From NCBI GenBank assembly GCA_011634665.1, contig WAEK01000009.1, forward strand, positions 1,727,501 through 1,791,500: DNA of 64,000 nucleotides. The letters run 5' to 3'. The stretch's first letter is position 1; every line of letters begins with the position of its first letter. Below, piece after piece: positions 1 to 11,255 of the stretch. This stretch comes from Mortierella sp. BCC40632 (lineage: Eukaryota; Mortierellomycota; Mortierellomycetes; Mortierellales; Mortierellaceae). Made by a program: the position numbers and the translations under genes. The notes under the pieces were generated by a model. That model did no database searches and had not been told where the DNA came from. It saw nothing but the letters and a program-made list of their open reading frames with translations.

Positions 1-1370
1 TTCATAATGTCCATATCGGCAACGGAAGGCTGTTTTGTGGGTATGCGGTTCGTAGACTCGTTGTTGATGGTATCCTGATAAGAGGTCGAGTTTCGAGAAA
101 TACTTGGCACCTCTGAATCTGTCAATCAACTCGTCAATTCGAGGCAGAGGGTGGCGGTTCTTTTTGGTGATTCGGTTGAGACCTCTGTAATCCACACACA
201 TTCTGAGGGTTCCTTCCTTTTGCGAACGAATAGGACGGGAGCGCCATAGGGTGATGTGCTAGGCTTAATGAACCCTTTTTTCAACAGGTCGTCTAACTGC
301 TTTTTAGTTCATCAAGTTCAGCGATTGAAAGTCGAATGACAGGTCGGACAGGTGGATCGGCGGTAGGGTCGGTCTCAATTCGCATTGCATCTCCTCTGTC
401 TGGTGGGAGTCCATCAGGGGAGAGAGTCGGGAAATACATCAGGGAACTCTTCCATAACTATTTTTCGGATTTCAGGGTCAGCATTTTTCCAAGGGGTTGG
501 TGACAGGCTTGACATTTCCTTCTTTGAGTAGGGCAATAAAGACTTCACTACCAGGAAGGGCGGCGATGGTGTTGAAGTGCATGTGGCTAAGGAGGAGTCC
601 ACCAGAGGTTGTCGTTACTGAAGTGGGTTTGAAGCCGCGACATGTCCAGTGAACTGTCTTTCCGTTGTGATCAAAGACTAGTTTGTTCGTCTGCCAGTTG
701 ATATTCGGGTTGATGTCAGTGAGCCAGGGTTTACCGAGGATGATGTCGTATTTTTTGGAGGTCATAAGCGATAGTGTCTACCGTGTCAGTGTAATTATCG
801 CGTGCAAGTGTAATGGTTGCCGTGTGGGATGTCGTAGATGAAGAGCCGTTAGGGAGGAGGACTGGGATGGGGTTGCACGACTTTTTACGGGGATCGAGTG
901 TTGGGATAAAAATCGTTTGCTGATAACATTCATTTCAGCCCCGCCATCGATTAAAATCTTTGCAGGGTGGTTGTTGACTGCGCCGATGAAAGTAAGGAGT
1001 CGTTGTTGAGCCTTTGCAATAGTGAAGCTATGAAGACCCAATCCTTTTTTTTCTTCGGTTTGTGTGTTGACTCTGGCGATGGGTCTAGCTGTAATTCAGG
1101 AGCAGGTGGGTCCAGGTCCACTTTGTCACTAATACAAGCCTTCTCCTCAGTCTTTGACGACGTTGGCATTGGTTCATGGATGTTTGTGTGGGCCTTGGTT
1201 GGGTCGTGAGTATTATTGTCATTATTTTTCTGAGGAGTGGACGAAGTAGAGTTGAATACTTTTTTTTTATTTTTATTCGCTTGAGAACTTAACTCTGGTC
1301 TTGGAACACTCCCCTGATCCAGGTGGATAGGGAGGGGGTTTCAGCAACTAAGCCCCTGGACTGATCTTAA
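1..1370 (-). pseudogene. gag-distal pol of element A: protease and start of reverse transcriptase (partial)
   Basis: Minus-strand pol fragment. The retropepsin-like segment with [13 protein letters not shown] lies near 915-960, followed by the ILGKPWL motif near 735-760, then the RT fingers ([20 protein letters not shown]) near 165-260, ending at RCRYGHYE at position 1. Frame is broken several times, for example by a T6 run at about 753-758 where element D has T5, and by a missing base near 225. The catalytic triad is D-G-G rather than D-S/T-G. Family assignment is very secure; functionality is unlikely as read. Confidence 0.85.
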
Positions 1371-2245
1371 TTGCTGGGGCCTTTCCCTGCTCGGGCTGAG
1401 GGGGGAGAGGTCTCTTCGGATTCTATGTTGTTGAAACGTTTTCCACTGCGACATTCGTTAGCCATATGTCCATCCTTGCGGCAGCGGAAGCAAGCTCCTC
1501 GTTGGCGGAGTCGCTCGCGTTCTTGTGGCGATAGTTTGGGTGTTGATGAGGGGCGGGAAGAGAACTGTCGACGAAGGGCGTTAAGTTCGGTCCTGAGGTT
1601 ATCAATTTCCATAGCCATCGGGTCTTTTTGAGTACTGTTGGAACCGGAGGGGAAGAGGGACCATGGTGATTATCGTGGGAGAAATAACTGGAGGGGTAGA
1701 GGATATCGTGGACGATTGTTGCCTCGGTGATTGCTTTTTCAAGGGTCTTGGGTTGGCGTAGTCGAACCTGTTTAGAAGTTTCTGGATCGAGGCCACGAAG
1801 AAACCGGAAAAGTGAAGCGTCCTTGTCTTCTTTTGGGATGAGACGAAGGTATCTTCTGAACTCATTTGTATATTCAGCGACGCCTCTTTTTTCCTTGGAT
1901 CAGATTTTCCAACTTTAAACGAGCAGCGTGGACAGCATCAGGAGGCGTGAACCTTGCGATAAACGAAGCGCGGAAATTCTCCCAGGGGTGTCAATCTTGA
2001 TCTCAGATGTGCGCCACCAAGAGCGTGCGTCTTTTGTGAGGGCAAGTACAAAGTACCGAACCCAAAGATTCTTGGAGAGCTGTAAGACAGTGAAATACTC
2101 TTCATAGCTATCGGCAAAATTTAGACACTCTTCAGCATCGATAATGCCACTAAAGGGCTCGGGCTTGGGCGGTTTGAGGACGGCGGCAAGGGTTCTTGCT
2201 TGATCATTCGCGGCCAATCCTTGAAGAATGGAGGCGGAGGCGTCG
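1371..2245 (-). pseudogene. gag of element A (rest of N-terminus at 7,470-7,488)
   Basis: Capsid/nucleocapsid region of A. The start ATG is at 7,488, and the first six codons or so lie right of element B; the rest runs from 2,245 down. The capsid part contains AAVLKPPKPEPFSG and the retrotransposon-gag motif around the ARSWW tryptophans near 2,030. A CCHC zinc knuckle (CFRCRKDGHMANEC) lies near 1,455-1,495. Frame changes occur near 1,865 and 1,985 relative to copy D. The product would package element RNA into cytoplasmic particles. Confidence 0.82.
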
Positions 2246-2428
2246 TGCGACAGTGTCCTCTTCAAGCTGCGCCCTTTGCCACTATTTGTGACTGTCCAGT
2301 TGCCACCACTGCCGCGCCCCCTTCCATTTGCCACCAAACCACTTGTATAAATAGTTAGCTTTCTCATTACTTTAATCTTTAGCAATAAACTGCCCAAACC
2401 AAAGACTCCCTGGCCTCTGACTGTTGCA
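2246..2428 (+). repeat. 5' LTR of element B
   Basis: 183 bp, TG...CA ends. Contains a TATAAATA box near 2,346 and an AATAAA signal near 2,382, so promoter and polyadenylation signals sit about 40 bases apart. Preceded by TSD CGTCG. Confidence 0.95.
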
Positions 2429-3476
2429 TGGCAGCAAAGGTACAATCTCTTTCCACCGACCCCTCTGACACCGACTCCCCCCTCGAACCCTGCCACCCCT
2501 CGGACCCCCACGACTCCAACCCAAGTACCCCAAGATCAAGACCCCCTTTCCGATTATTTTTCTTCCCTTTCCATCATGAGCATGAGCAAGAAGCCGACGC
2601 CTCCGCCTCCATTCTTCAAGGATTGGCCGCGAATGATCAAGCAAGAACCCTTGCCGCCGTCCTCAAACCGCCCAAGCCCGAGCCCTTTAGTGGCATTATC
2701 GATGCTGAAGAGTGTCTAAATTTTGCCGATAGCTATGAAGAGTATTTCACTGTCTTACAGCTCTCCAAGAATCTTTGGGTTCGGTACTTTTTTGTACTTG
2801 CCCTCAAAAAGACGCACGCTCTTGGTGGCGCACATCTGAGATCAAGATTGACACCCCTGGGAGAATTTCCGCGCTTCGTTTATCGCAAGGTTCACGCCTC
2901 CTGATGCTGTCCACGCTGCTCGTTTAAAGTTGGAAAATCTGATCCAAGGAAAAAGAGGCGTCGCTGAATATACAAATGAGTTCAGAAGATACCTTCGTCT
3001 CATCCCAAAAGGAAGACAAGGACGCTTCACTTTTCCGGTTTCTTCGTGGCCTCGATCCAGAAACTTCTAAACAGGTTCGACTACGCCAACCCAAGACCCT
3101 TGAAAAAGCAATCACCGAGGCAACAATCGTCCACGATATCCTCTACCCCTCCAGTTATTTCTCCCACGATAATCACCATGGTCCCTCTTCCCCCTCCGGT
3201 TCCAACAGTACTCAAAAAGACCCGATGGCTATGGAAATTGATAACCTCAGGACCGAACTTAACGCCCTTCGTCGACAGTTCTCTTCCCGCCCCTCATCAA
3301 CACCCAAACTATCGCCACAAGAACGCGAGCGACTCCGCCAACGAGGAGCTTGCTTCCGCTGCCGCAAGGATGGACATATGGCTAACGAATGTCGCAGTGG
3401 AAAACGTTTCAACAACATAGAATCCGAAGAGACCTCTCCCCCTCAGCCCGAGCAGGGAAAAGGCCCCAGCAATTAA
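2428..3476 (+). pseudogene. gag of element B
   Basis: Gag polyprotein in two frames. The first runs 2,428-2,904 and includes the capsid N-terminus (AAVLKPPKPEPFSG). The second runs 2,976-3,476 and includes EYTNEFRRYLRLIPK-type capsid sequence and the CCHC knuckle CFRCRKDGHMANEC near 3,352-3,395. Compared with copy D, three extra T at about 2,785 and a lost base at about 2,806 shift the frame. The ATG at 2,428 overlaps the primer site; an internal ATG near 2,576 aligned with the D gag start is the alternative start. Confidence 0.85.
2429..2440 (+). other. Primer-binding site of element B
   Basis: TGGCAGCAAAGG starts directly after the LTR CA end, as expected for a minus-strand primer site complementary to a tRNA 3' CCA end. 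The same 12 bases, or a one-base variant, follow the LTRs of A, D, J, Q and R. The ATG formed across the LTR/PBS junction (2,428-2,430) opens a frame that runs into gag. Confidence 0.75.
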
Positions 3477-3479
3477 GAT

Positions 3480-6400
3480 CAGTCCAGGGCTTAGTTGCTG
3501 AAACCCCCTCTCCTATCCACCTGGATCAGGGGAGTGTTCCAAGACCAGAGTTAAGTTCTCAAGCGAATAAAAAAAAAAAAAGTATTCAACTCTACTTCGT
3601 CCCTCCTCAGAAAAATAATGACAATAATACTCACGACCCAACCAAGGCCCACACAAACATCCATGAACCAATGCCAACGTCGTCAAAGACTGAGGAGAAG
3701 GCTTGTATTAGTGACAAAGTGGACCTGGACCCACCTGCTCCTGAATTACAGCTAGACCCATCGCCAGAGTCAACACACAAACCGAAGAAAAAAGAAAGGA
3801 TTGGGTCTTCATAGCTTCACTATTGCAAAGGCTCAACAACGACTCCTTACTTTCATCGGCGCAGTCAACAACCACCCTGCAAAGATTTTTAATCGATGGC
3901 GGGGCTGAAATGAATGTTATCAGCAAACGATTTTTATCCCAACACTCGATCCCCGTAAAGTCGTGCAACCCCATCCCAGTCCTCCTCCCTAACGGCTCTT
4001 CATCTACGACATCCCACACGGCAACCATTACACTTGCACGCGATAATTACACTGACACGGTAGACACTATCGCTTATGACCTCCAAAAAAATACGACATC
4101 ATCCTCGGTAAACCCTGGCTCACTGACATCAACCCGAATATCAACTGGCAGACGAACAAACTAGTCTTTGATCACAACGGAAAGACAGTTCACTGGACAT
4201 GTCGCGGCTTCAAACCCACTTCAGTAACGACAACCTCTGGTGGACTCCTCCTTAGCCACATGCACTTCAACACCATCGCCGCCCTTCCTGGTAGTGAAGT
4301 CTTTATTGCCCTACTCAAAGAAGGAAATGTCAAGCCTGTCACCAACCCCTTGGAAAATGCTGACCCTGAAATCCGAAAAATAGTTATGGAAGAGTTCCCT
4401 GATGTATTTCCCGACTCTCTCCCTGATGGACTCCCACCAGACAGAGGAGATGCAATGCGAATTGAGACCGACCCTACCGCCGATCCACCTGTCCGACCTG
4501 TCATTCGACTTTCAATCGCTGAACTTGATGAACTAAAAAAGCAGTTAGACGACCTGTTGAAAAAAGGGTTCATTAAGCCTAGCACATCACCCTATGGCGC
4601 TCCCGTCCTATTCGTTCGCAAAAAGGAAGGAACCCTCAGAATGTGTGTGGATTACAGAGGTCTCAACCGAATCACCAAAAAGAACCGCCACCCTCTGCCT
4701 CGAATTGACGAGTTGATTGACAGATTCAGAGGTGCCAAGTATTTCTCGAAACTCGACCTCTTATCAGGATACCATCAACAACGAGTCTACGAACCGCATA
4801 CCCACAAAACAGCCTTCCGTTGCCGATATGGACATTATGAATTTAATGTTGTTCCTTTTGGTCTGACAAACGCCCCAGCTTCCTTCTTCTTCAATGATGC
4901 GCACCGTCTTGAACCCTGTCTTGGACGAAATTGTTGTAGCTTACTTAGACGACGTGCTAATCTACTCTAAATCCAAGAAAGAACACCTGGACCATCTACG
5001 AACAGTTCTCTCTCTCTTCAGGAAGCACGGCCTCTACGCAAAGCTCAGCAAATGTTCATTTCTACAACAACAAACGGAGTTTTTGGGACACATTCTCACC
5101 AAGGATGGCATTCAAACAAACGCTGGACTCGTCAAAGCTATCAGAGAATGGCCTCGACCAACAAAGCAAAAGGAAGTTCAACAGTTCATCGGCCTCGCTC
5201 AGTTCTACCATAACTATGTCAACAACTTTGCTCAGATAGCTCTGCCCCTGACATCTCTCTTAGGAGACGACGTCCCCTTCGAATGGAATGACAGCCATGA
5301 GTCAGCCTTTATCGCCCTCAAAAAAGCTGTTAGTGAAGCACCAGTCCTCAGGATATTTGACCCTGAATTGACTACATCCGTGGAGACAGATGCATCTGGA
5401 TTTGCTGTGGGAGCTGTCCTATTTCAGATAGACAAAAATGGAGAGTCACGACCAGTCGCCTTCACGTCTCGCAAAATGAACTCAGCAGAAAGGAACTATC
5501 CAACACATGAGCAGGAACTGTTGGCAGTTGTACATGCCCTGAAAACATGGCGATACTATCTCGATGGAACACATTTCATTGTATACACCGATCATGCTAC
5601 CCTACGACACTTTCCTACACAACCGAAGCTCACCCGTCGCCAAGCTCGTTGGATGGAACTCCTTCAGGAGTACGACTTCACCTTCAAGTACAAGAAAGGA
5701 TCGGAAAACATCGTATCAGACGCTCTCTCCCGCCGACCTGACCACTCCCTACCCCAACCTGTCGATTTTAATTCCATGGAAATAGCTCTGGACCGCGATC
5801 TTCGAAAACGACTCATCCTTAGCTACAGAGACGACAGCCGTTTATGGCCTATTTATTACAGCTGCATGAAAGGACAACCACCTCAAGGATATGCTATATT
5901 CGATGGCCTACTCCACGTACTACGACGAGGCAAATCAGTAATTTGTATCCCCAGGAATGCTGACATCCGCCACTCACTTATCCATGATGCACACGACTCA
6001 GCCATAGCAGGACACTTGGGATTCGATAAAACCTACGACAACTTGAGACGCTTTGCATTCTGGCCACAGATAGTCAATGATATCAGGACGTACGTCAGAA
6101 CTTGTGAGAGTTGCCAAAGGAACAAACATAGCAATCGTGCACCAACAGGACTCCTCCATCCACTTCCAATCCCAGATCAGCGATGGGAAACAGTAACAAT
6201 GGATTTTGTCGTTCAATTACCACGAACAGAGAGAGGATTCGATGCAATCACAGTTTTTGTCGACAAACTATCAAAGCAGGCCCACTTTGCACCAAGTAGA
6301 ACAACTGACACAGCTGTTGACGTGGCCCATTGCTTCTTCAAAAATGTCTTCCGACTTCATGGAATGCCAACAACTATTGTGTCAGATCGGGATACAAAGT

Positions 6401-7273
6401 TTACTAGTCAGTTCTGGCAGGAGTTACATCGACTAATGGACACAAGACTAGCCATGTCAACTGCACACCACCCCCAAACAGATGGACAATCAGAACGCGC
6501 AATCCAAACTCTCACAACGATGCTCCGGTCTGTCATAGATCAACAACAGACAAACTGGGATCTTTCATTACCTTCACTCGAATTTGGATACAACAACTCG
6601 GTCAACCCAACAACTGGTTACTCTCCCTTCTTTTTGAACATGGGCTACCATCCCCGTATCCCATCCGCTCTACTCCAACCCCAACCGTCTAAAGCTCCCA
6701 AGGTTGAAAGTTTTGTAAGCGACCAGAGCAGGATACTCAAGGAGGCCCAGGATTCTATTCGACTCGCACAGGAAAGGCAGACTTGGAACGCAGACAAACA
6801 TAGGATCGAGCACAGCTTCAAAGAAGGCGACAAAGTCTTGCTCAACGCGGAACATATCACTATCCCAGCAGACCAAAACAGACCATCAGATAAACTGAAG
6901 CCGAGATTCATTGGACCCTACACACTCCTTCAGCAATTGTCCCCTGTCACCTTCAAAGTTGAATTACCTCCGACAATGAAAATACACGACGTGTTCCATG
7001 TGGATCGTTTCCGACACTATGAAGAGTCGCCAGAATCACTCGGCCCTCGGACAACAGTACATTCAGAACCAGAGCCTGAAATCATCGATGGAGAAGAAGA
7101 GTTTGAAGTAGACAGTATTCTGGACTATCGGTACTATCGACGGCAGCATCAGTTCCTTATTTTATGGAAGGGCTACTCTCGAGACGAGGCAACATGGGAA
7201 AAAAGTAAAGGATCTTACACATTGCCAGGAAACTGTGGACGAGTACAAGCAGAAACACGACCTAAAATTTTAA
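3480..7273 (+). pseudogene. pol of element B: protease, RT, RNase H, integrase, chromodomain
   Basis: Copies element RNA and integrates the cDNA. Order: protease (DGG at about 3,895-3,903; ILGKPWL near 4,105), RT (VDYRGLN near 4,645; YLDD at 4,942-4,953), RNase H (ETDASG near 5,385), integrase zinc finger (H..H..CESCQRNK near 5,990-6,130), DDE core (D near 6,200, D near 6,380, E near 6,495), integrase C-terminus, and chromodomain (near 7,100-7,270, EYEV-like start and YSRDEATWE). A long open frame covers 4,894-7,200. Frameshifts lie near 3,815, in A7 at about 4,085 (A5 in D), near 4,885 and in A6 at about 7,200 (A5 in D). The stop TAA at 7,271-7,273 abuts the purine tract. Confidence 0.93.
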
Positions 7274-7283
7274 AAGGGGAAGG
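7272..7283 (+). other. Polypurine tract of element B
   Basis: AAAAGGGGAAGG directly before the 3' LTR, the expected plus-strand primer. It overlaps the last bases of the pol stop codon. Confidence 0.8.
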
Positions 7284-7469
7284 TGCGACAGTGTCCTCTT
7301 CAAGCTGCGCCCTTTGCCACTATTTTTTGTGACTGTCCAGTTGCCACCACTGCCGCGCCCCCTTCCATTTGCCACCAAACCACTTGTATAAATAGTTAGC
7401 TTTCTCATTACTTTAATCTTTAGCAATAAACTGCCCAAACCAAAGACTCCCTGGCCTCTGACTGTTGCA
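7284..7469 (+). repeat. 3' LTR of element B
   Basis: 186 bp, same as the 5' LTR apart from three extra T in the run near 7,323. Followed by TSD CGTCG and then the gag start of element A. Confidence 0.95.
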
Positions 7470-7635
7470 CGTCGGCTTCTTGGCTCATGATGGAAAGGGA
7501 AGAAAAATAATCGGAAAGGGGTCTTGATCTTGGGGTACTTGGGTTGGAGTCGTGGGGGTCCGAGGGGTGGCAGGGTTCGAGGGGGGAGTCGGTGTCAGAG
7601 GGGGTCGGTGGAAAGAGATTGTACCTTTGCTACCA

Positions 7636-7818
7636 TGCAACAGTCAGAGGCCAGGGAGTCTTTGGTTTGGGCAGTTTATTGCTAAAGATTAAAGTAATGA
7701 GAAAGCTAACTATTTATACAAGTGGTTTGGTGGCAAATGGAAGGGGGCGCGGCAGTGGTGGCAACTGGACAGTCACAAATAGTGGCAAAGGGCGCAGCTT
7801 GAAGAGGACACTGTCGCA
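7636..7818 (-). repeat. 5' LTR of element A
   Basis: 183 bp in reverse orientation, bounded by TGCAACAG and CTGTCGCA on the plus strand. Essentially identical to the LTRs of B and D. The primer-site complement with one base change (TGGTAGCAAAGG) is at 7,624-7,635. Confidence 0.95.
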
Positions 7819-8177
7819 GTTGGAGGGGTGAAAGTGAACCAAGAAAGGCTCCCATATGATGGTCTTGACCATCGTTTGGTCTATTTATCCCCCCGGCCAT
7901 GATGCGTGGACTTTACGGACCCATCTCAGTTTGATCCGCAACGGATTAAGACCTCAAGATCCTTTTTTATTGATAGTCAATCCTTTTCTACTACTCCTTT
8001 CATTAGTTCGTCAGATTAGCAAGCATTTTCGTTTACCTGTGTGCCATCCTGGTCATCTTAAAATATCCCATTTTTTCTGTTATCGTAAGTAGTCCATCCT
8101 CTTTCGAGTCTCTGATATCCTATGTAGGAAAGAACAGATATTGACTAGAACCATCGTATTTAGAAAACTATTTTGCA
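7819..8177 (+). repeat. 5' LTR of element E (3' part)
   Basis: Ends in ATTTTGCA at 8,177, followed by the same CAGAAAACTGGTGGAG leader seen in F. The first part of this LTR lies left of element A, outside the window. The last 90 bases recur at 32,986-33,074. Confidence 0.8.
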
Positions 8178-8262
8178 CAGAAAACTGGTGGAGAACCTGG
8201 GCAAGCGTAAATCGTCCAACATTAAAGCCAAGGATAAACAAACAAAGAAATTTTTTTCGAGA

Positions 8263-8834
8263 ATGAGTCACCAACAAAAAATCCTGTACCCGATCCAGAA
8301 TCTTCAGAAACAGACTTGCTCTCACTGTTGAGGCAGATACGTGATTCGCAAGAGCAAAGCAGTCGGAGAATGGATCGTTTCGAGGCGGACTTGAAAGCGC
8401 TGCGCTCAACTCCGGCGTCCAACTTCCAGCAATGGAGGGAAAAGCCACGAAGTCAATCCGAGTCGGATGATGGCAGTGGAGAGGACCATTCATCCATCGA
8501 ACGAGAGCAAATCAATCGGTCTAGATCGACATCTGGTCCCGCCCCGGCTACCAGTTTCGCCACTTCCTCTGCGTCGATGGCTGAACATGCGCACATCACA
8601 CCTCAGATGATCACCGAAGCCAACAAACGGGTTTACCACGGGAAGAAATTCGATCCCAAAAGCGGACACGTGGGTGAATGGGTGGAGTACTTCAGAGCGT
8701 ATCTTAGCTCCAATATTTGGGATCTCCCACAAGGAACGAGGAATATTATTGCGATGAGGATGCTTGGGCAGGCATTGACTGGTACGACAGAGCAGTATTG
8801 GTTCTCCGAAATCCGCAAGGTCAAGGACGACTGT
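8263..8834 (+). pseudogene. gag N-terminus of element E (truncated)
   Basis: Encodes a protein close to the F gag: MSHQ start, MDRFEADLK, ITPQMITEANKRVYHGKKFDPK and a WVEYFRAYLSSNIWDLPQ capsid segment. The ATG at 8,263 and the main frame differ by one base in an A6 run at 8,277-8,282. The reading is cut after WFSEIRKVKDDC at 8,834, where the F LTR starts. Role by homology is capsid; no function is expected from the fragment. Confidence 0.85.
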
Positions 8835-9351
8835 TGTGGTGTAGTAAACGCGATTAGGTGTCTTCCGGTGGTGGCCCGTGGGGGCTATATAAGGACCCCA
8901 CCCCCCCACTAAATAAAGGGCAGCTTCTTTCTTCCGAATACATTTGCACTTCGCTTCCAGCGTGCTCTTTTTTTCAGGTACCAGCAAGTCTCCGAACTTC
9001 TACAGGAACCATGCTCCCCCTCCAAACTCTCTCATACTAAGGCCTATTTTCTCGCATATGTCCTGAACAGATCTCATCATACCTCTCCTCGATTCCTCAC
9101 CAGCGTGACGGCAGGAGATAGTTAACAGATCGAAGTAACGACTGCATTTTGGTACGTATGAGACTCGGTTTGGAGGTGATTGCATTCAAGAAAGGCTCCC
9201 AAACAATGGTCTATGGACCATCGTTTGGCTCATTGTCCTCCCGGCCACGATGCATGGACTTCACGGACCCATTCCAGTTTGATCCGCAAAGGATTATGAC
9301 CACAAGATCCCATTTATTGATAGCCACTCCTATTCTACTGTTCTCTTATTA

Positions 9352-10984
9352 CAGTTGGCGCCAAAATGGTTTCAATGTTTTCAGAAATTTCGCTTTTTCT
9401 AATTTTCTCGTTTATTCTTTCTTTCTCTTTCATATTCAATTCTAATAGAAAGGAAAGTCTTATCAATGGTGGACCCGAGAAATAAGAAAGCGGGCCTTTA
9501 TCACTTCACATGAGCGAGCTATGCCGCCTCCAATGTTGTCGTCTCATAGAAACCATTTTGCCACTAGTCCGGGAAAATTCTTCAATACCTCGTATTCCCC
9601 CCTTTCGCTTTCAACACGGCCTCTACTCTTCGTGGCATCGACTCATAGAGCTTGTCAATCATATCCTGTGGTATCAGCTCCCATTCCTCCAGCACCATAT
9701 CCCACAATTCATGAACACTCGTAGGCCGCTTCTCTCGTTGACCAATCTGAACCTTCAGCTTGTCCCAAACATGCTCGATTGGATTTAAATCTGCTGATTG
9801 TGCAGGCCATCGAAGAACCTCAATATCCTGATCCTCCAGGTACTTGGTTGTTGCTTTGGCTTTGTGTTTGGGGTCGTTGTCGTGCTGAAAAATGAAGTCA
9901 TTTTTTTCCGAGATCATAATACTCGAGACTTTCTTTCAATGTTGTGTCGAGAATATTGATGTAATCCTCCTTTTTCATAGTTCCTTCATAGATCTGACAG
10001 CCATAGCCAAGTCCCTTGGACGTCATACAGCCCCAGAACATCAAGGATCCACCTCCATGCTTGACAGTAGGTTGAAGATGAAATGGTTGAACCGGATCGC
10101 CTGGCTTAGCCCAGTAATATTGTATCCCGTCCGAGTTCCAGATGTTTATCTTTGTTTCATCTGAGAATACCACTCGCTTCCAGTCATCGATGGTCCAATT
10201 TTTTTATGACCTCTTGCCCACTCCAACCGCGCTTGCTTGTGTCGCTTACTAAGGAAAGGCTTTTTGACTTTTTTTTTCTTCGCTTGAAAGCCGATCTCCC
10301 TGAGGTTGCGAAGGACTGATCTGTACGAGATAACTGTCCCTTCACCATTGAGGCTCTTGTGGACCTGCTTGCCAGTCTTCAACATGCCGGAAAGTAACTT
10401 TCTGTTGAGATCATTCTTGGAGCGAGCCGAGAGAATTCTTGGTCTTCCTGTTGGTTGCCTTTGTAGAGTAGGTAAATGCTTGGTTCGGATCCTTGAAACA
10501 GAAGCAGGGCTGACTGATAATCGTCTAGCGACATTCTTGACGGAGTAGCCTGCTTTTAGCTGGCTTATGATAGAGTTTTGAGTGTCTTCTTTCGTTTTTT
10601 CATGATGGAGGAATATCGACCATTTTCGAGCGATTGCACCCGTATTTTATATCAAACTTGTCAAGATCTATTCATCTTCTTTTAATCTCTCTGACTGACT
10701 GTAGATATAAGACAAACGATTGTGAAAAAAAAGAGATGAAATAGCAATAAATATAAATGGCGTGCCCAAGTGGCGAAATGGTTCCAATATCTAGCTTCAA
10801 CAATTTACCTCATAGCACGCCTTTCTGACAACATATTGAAAATCTGTTTACACTGTCGTGAACAAGGCATTCTGGGTATTGTTTTCAATCTAAGCAACAA
10901 GGTGCATTTACATATTCTCGATGGGTAGAAAATTGCTAAAATATGAAAATTTGAGAATTATTGAAACCATTTTGGCGCCCACTG
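9352..10984 (-). mobile_element. Tc1/mariner element, copy 1
   Basis: 1,633 bp bounded by inverted repeats CAGTTGGCGCCAAAATGG (left) and the complement of CAGTGGGCGCCAAAATGG (right), flanked by TA at 9,350-9,351 and 10,985-10,986. Inserted in the F 5' LTR; the same LTR without this insert is seen across H3 in the F 3' LTR. Transposase is on the minus strand. Copy 2 is at 34,518-36,142. Confidence 0.95.
9582..10603 (-). pseudogene. Tc1-family transposase (copy 1), frameshifted
   Basis: Cut-and-paste transposase acting on its own TIRs in the nucleus. The N-terminal helix-turn-helix reads SIISQLKAGYSVKNVARRLS (near 10,510-10,580). It is followed by a second DNA-binding helix region with the GRPR hook (near 10,435). 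The catalytic core has FSDET (near 10,160), FQHDN (near 9,885) and PIEHVW (near 9,770): DD34E spacing. The C-terminus ends GGNTRY. The start ATG at 10,603 is one base out of frame in an A6 run. Further shifts lie at T6 near 10,200 and T6 near 9,901; copy 2 has T5 near 35,361-35,365 and reads through the second site. Confidence 0.88.
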
Positions 10985-11167
10985 TAGTTAGAAAGAATAC
11001 CAGACCTCCTTTCTTATTTCTGGGCAACTTCCTTCGTCCTGAAGTTACCTTTTTTTTCCTGTTCTCGTAAGTTAGTCCATCCTGCTTGCGTCTCTGAGGT
11101 CTATTATAGAGAAGAACAGATATTGATTAGAGTCATGATAATTTAGGCACTATTTTGCACAGAAAAC

Positions 11168-11184
11168 TGGTGGAGAACCTGGGC
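11168..11184 (+). other. Possible primer-binding site of element F
   Basis: TGGTGGAGAACCTGGGC, eight bases after the LTR end and conserved at 8,186 in element E. It has the TGG start of a tRNA-complementary site; the offset from the LTR is larger than usual, so this is tentative. Confidence 0.45.
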
Positions 11185-11255
11185 AATCGTGGATTGTCCA
11201 ACATTAAAGCCAAGGATAAACAAACCAAGAAGAAATTTTTTTTTCTCTTTCGAAA

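Larger units (their letters stand above)
2246..7469 (+). mobile_element. Full-length chromovirus B (Ty3/Gypsy) nested in A
   Basis: Complete element with 183-bp (5') and 186-bp (3') LTRs starting TGCGACAG and ending CTGTTGCA. It is flanked by the 5-bp duplication CGTCG (2,241-2,245 and 7,470-7,474). Order is LTR, primer site, gag, pol (PR-RT-RH-IN-chromodomain), purine tract, LTR. It is inserted in gag of a same-family element in the opposite orientation. The two LTRs differ mainly by three extra T in a T run, so insertion looks recent. Confidence 0.97.
1..7818 (-). mobile_element. Chromovirus A (Ty3/Gypsy), left end outside window, split by element B
   Basis: Minus-strand copy of the A/B/D chromovirus family. 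Its 5' LTR is at 7,636-7,818, its primer site and the gag start lie between 7,470 and 7,635, and gag and pol continue leftwards from 2,245 to the window edge, where the sequence stops inside reverse transcriptase. Element B sits between 2,246 and 7,469 and duplicates CGTCG. The right end abuts GTTGG, which resumes the 5' LTR of element E, so A is inserted in E. Sequence is nearly the same as D and B, pointing to recent activity of the family. Confidence 0.9.
7819..8834 (+). mobile_element. Long-LTR Gypsy element E, left visible piece
   Basis: Begins inside the 5' LTR of E right of element A. The LTR piece 7,819-8,177 aligns with the later part of the F LTR (AAGAAAGGCTCCCA, then GATCCGCAA). 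It is followed by leader, a possible primer site at 8,186-8,202 (TGGTGGAGAACCTGGGC), and gag, cut at 8,834 by the F LTR. E is a diverged relative of F. Its other end survives only as 32,986-33,074. Confidence 0.85.
8835..11159 (+). repeat. 5' LTR of element F (interrupted by Tc1 copy 1)
   Basis: LTR sequence 8,835-9,351 and 10,985-11,159, about 690 bp without the insert. It has a TATATAAGG box near 8,887 and AATAAA near 8,912, and ends ATTTTGCA at 11,159. It matches the 3' copy closely; one visible difference is CCTCCCGG at about 9,237 against CCTCCTGG at about 24,684. Confidence 0.9.
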
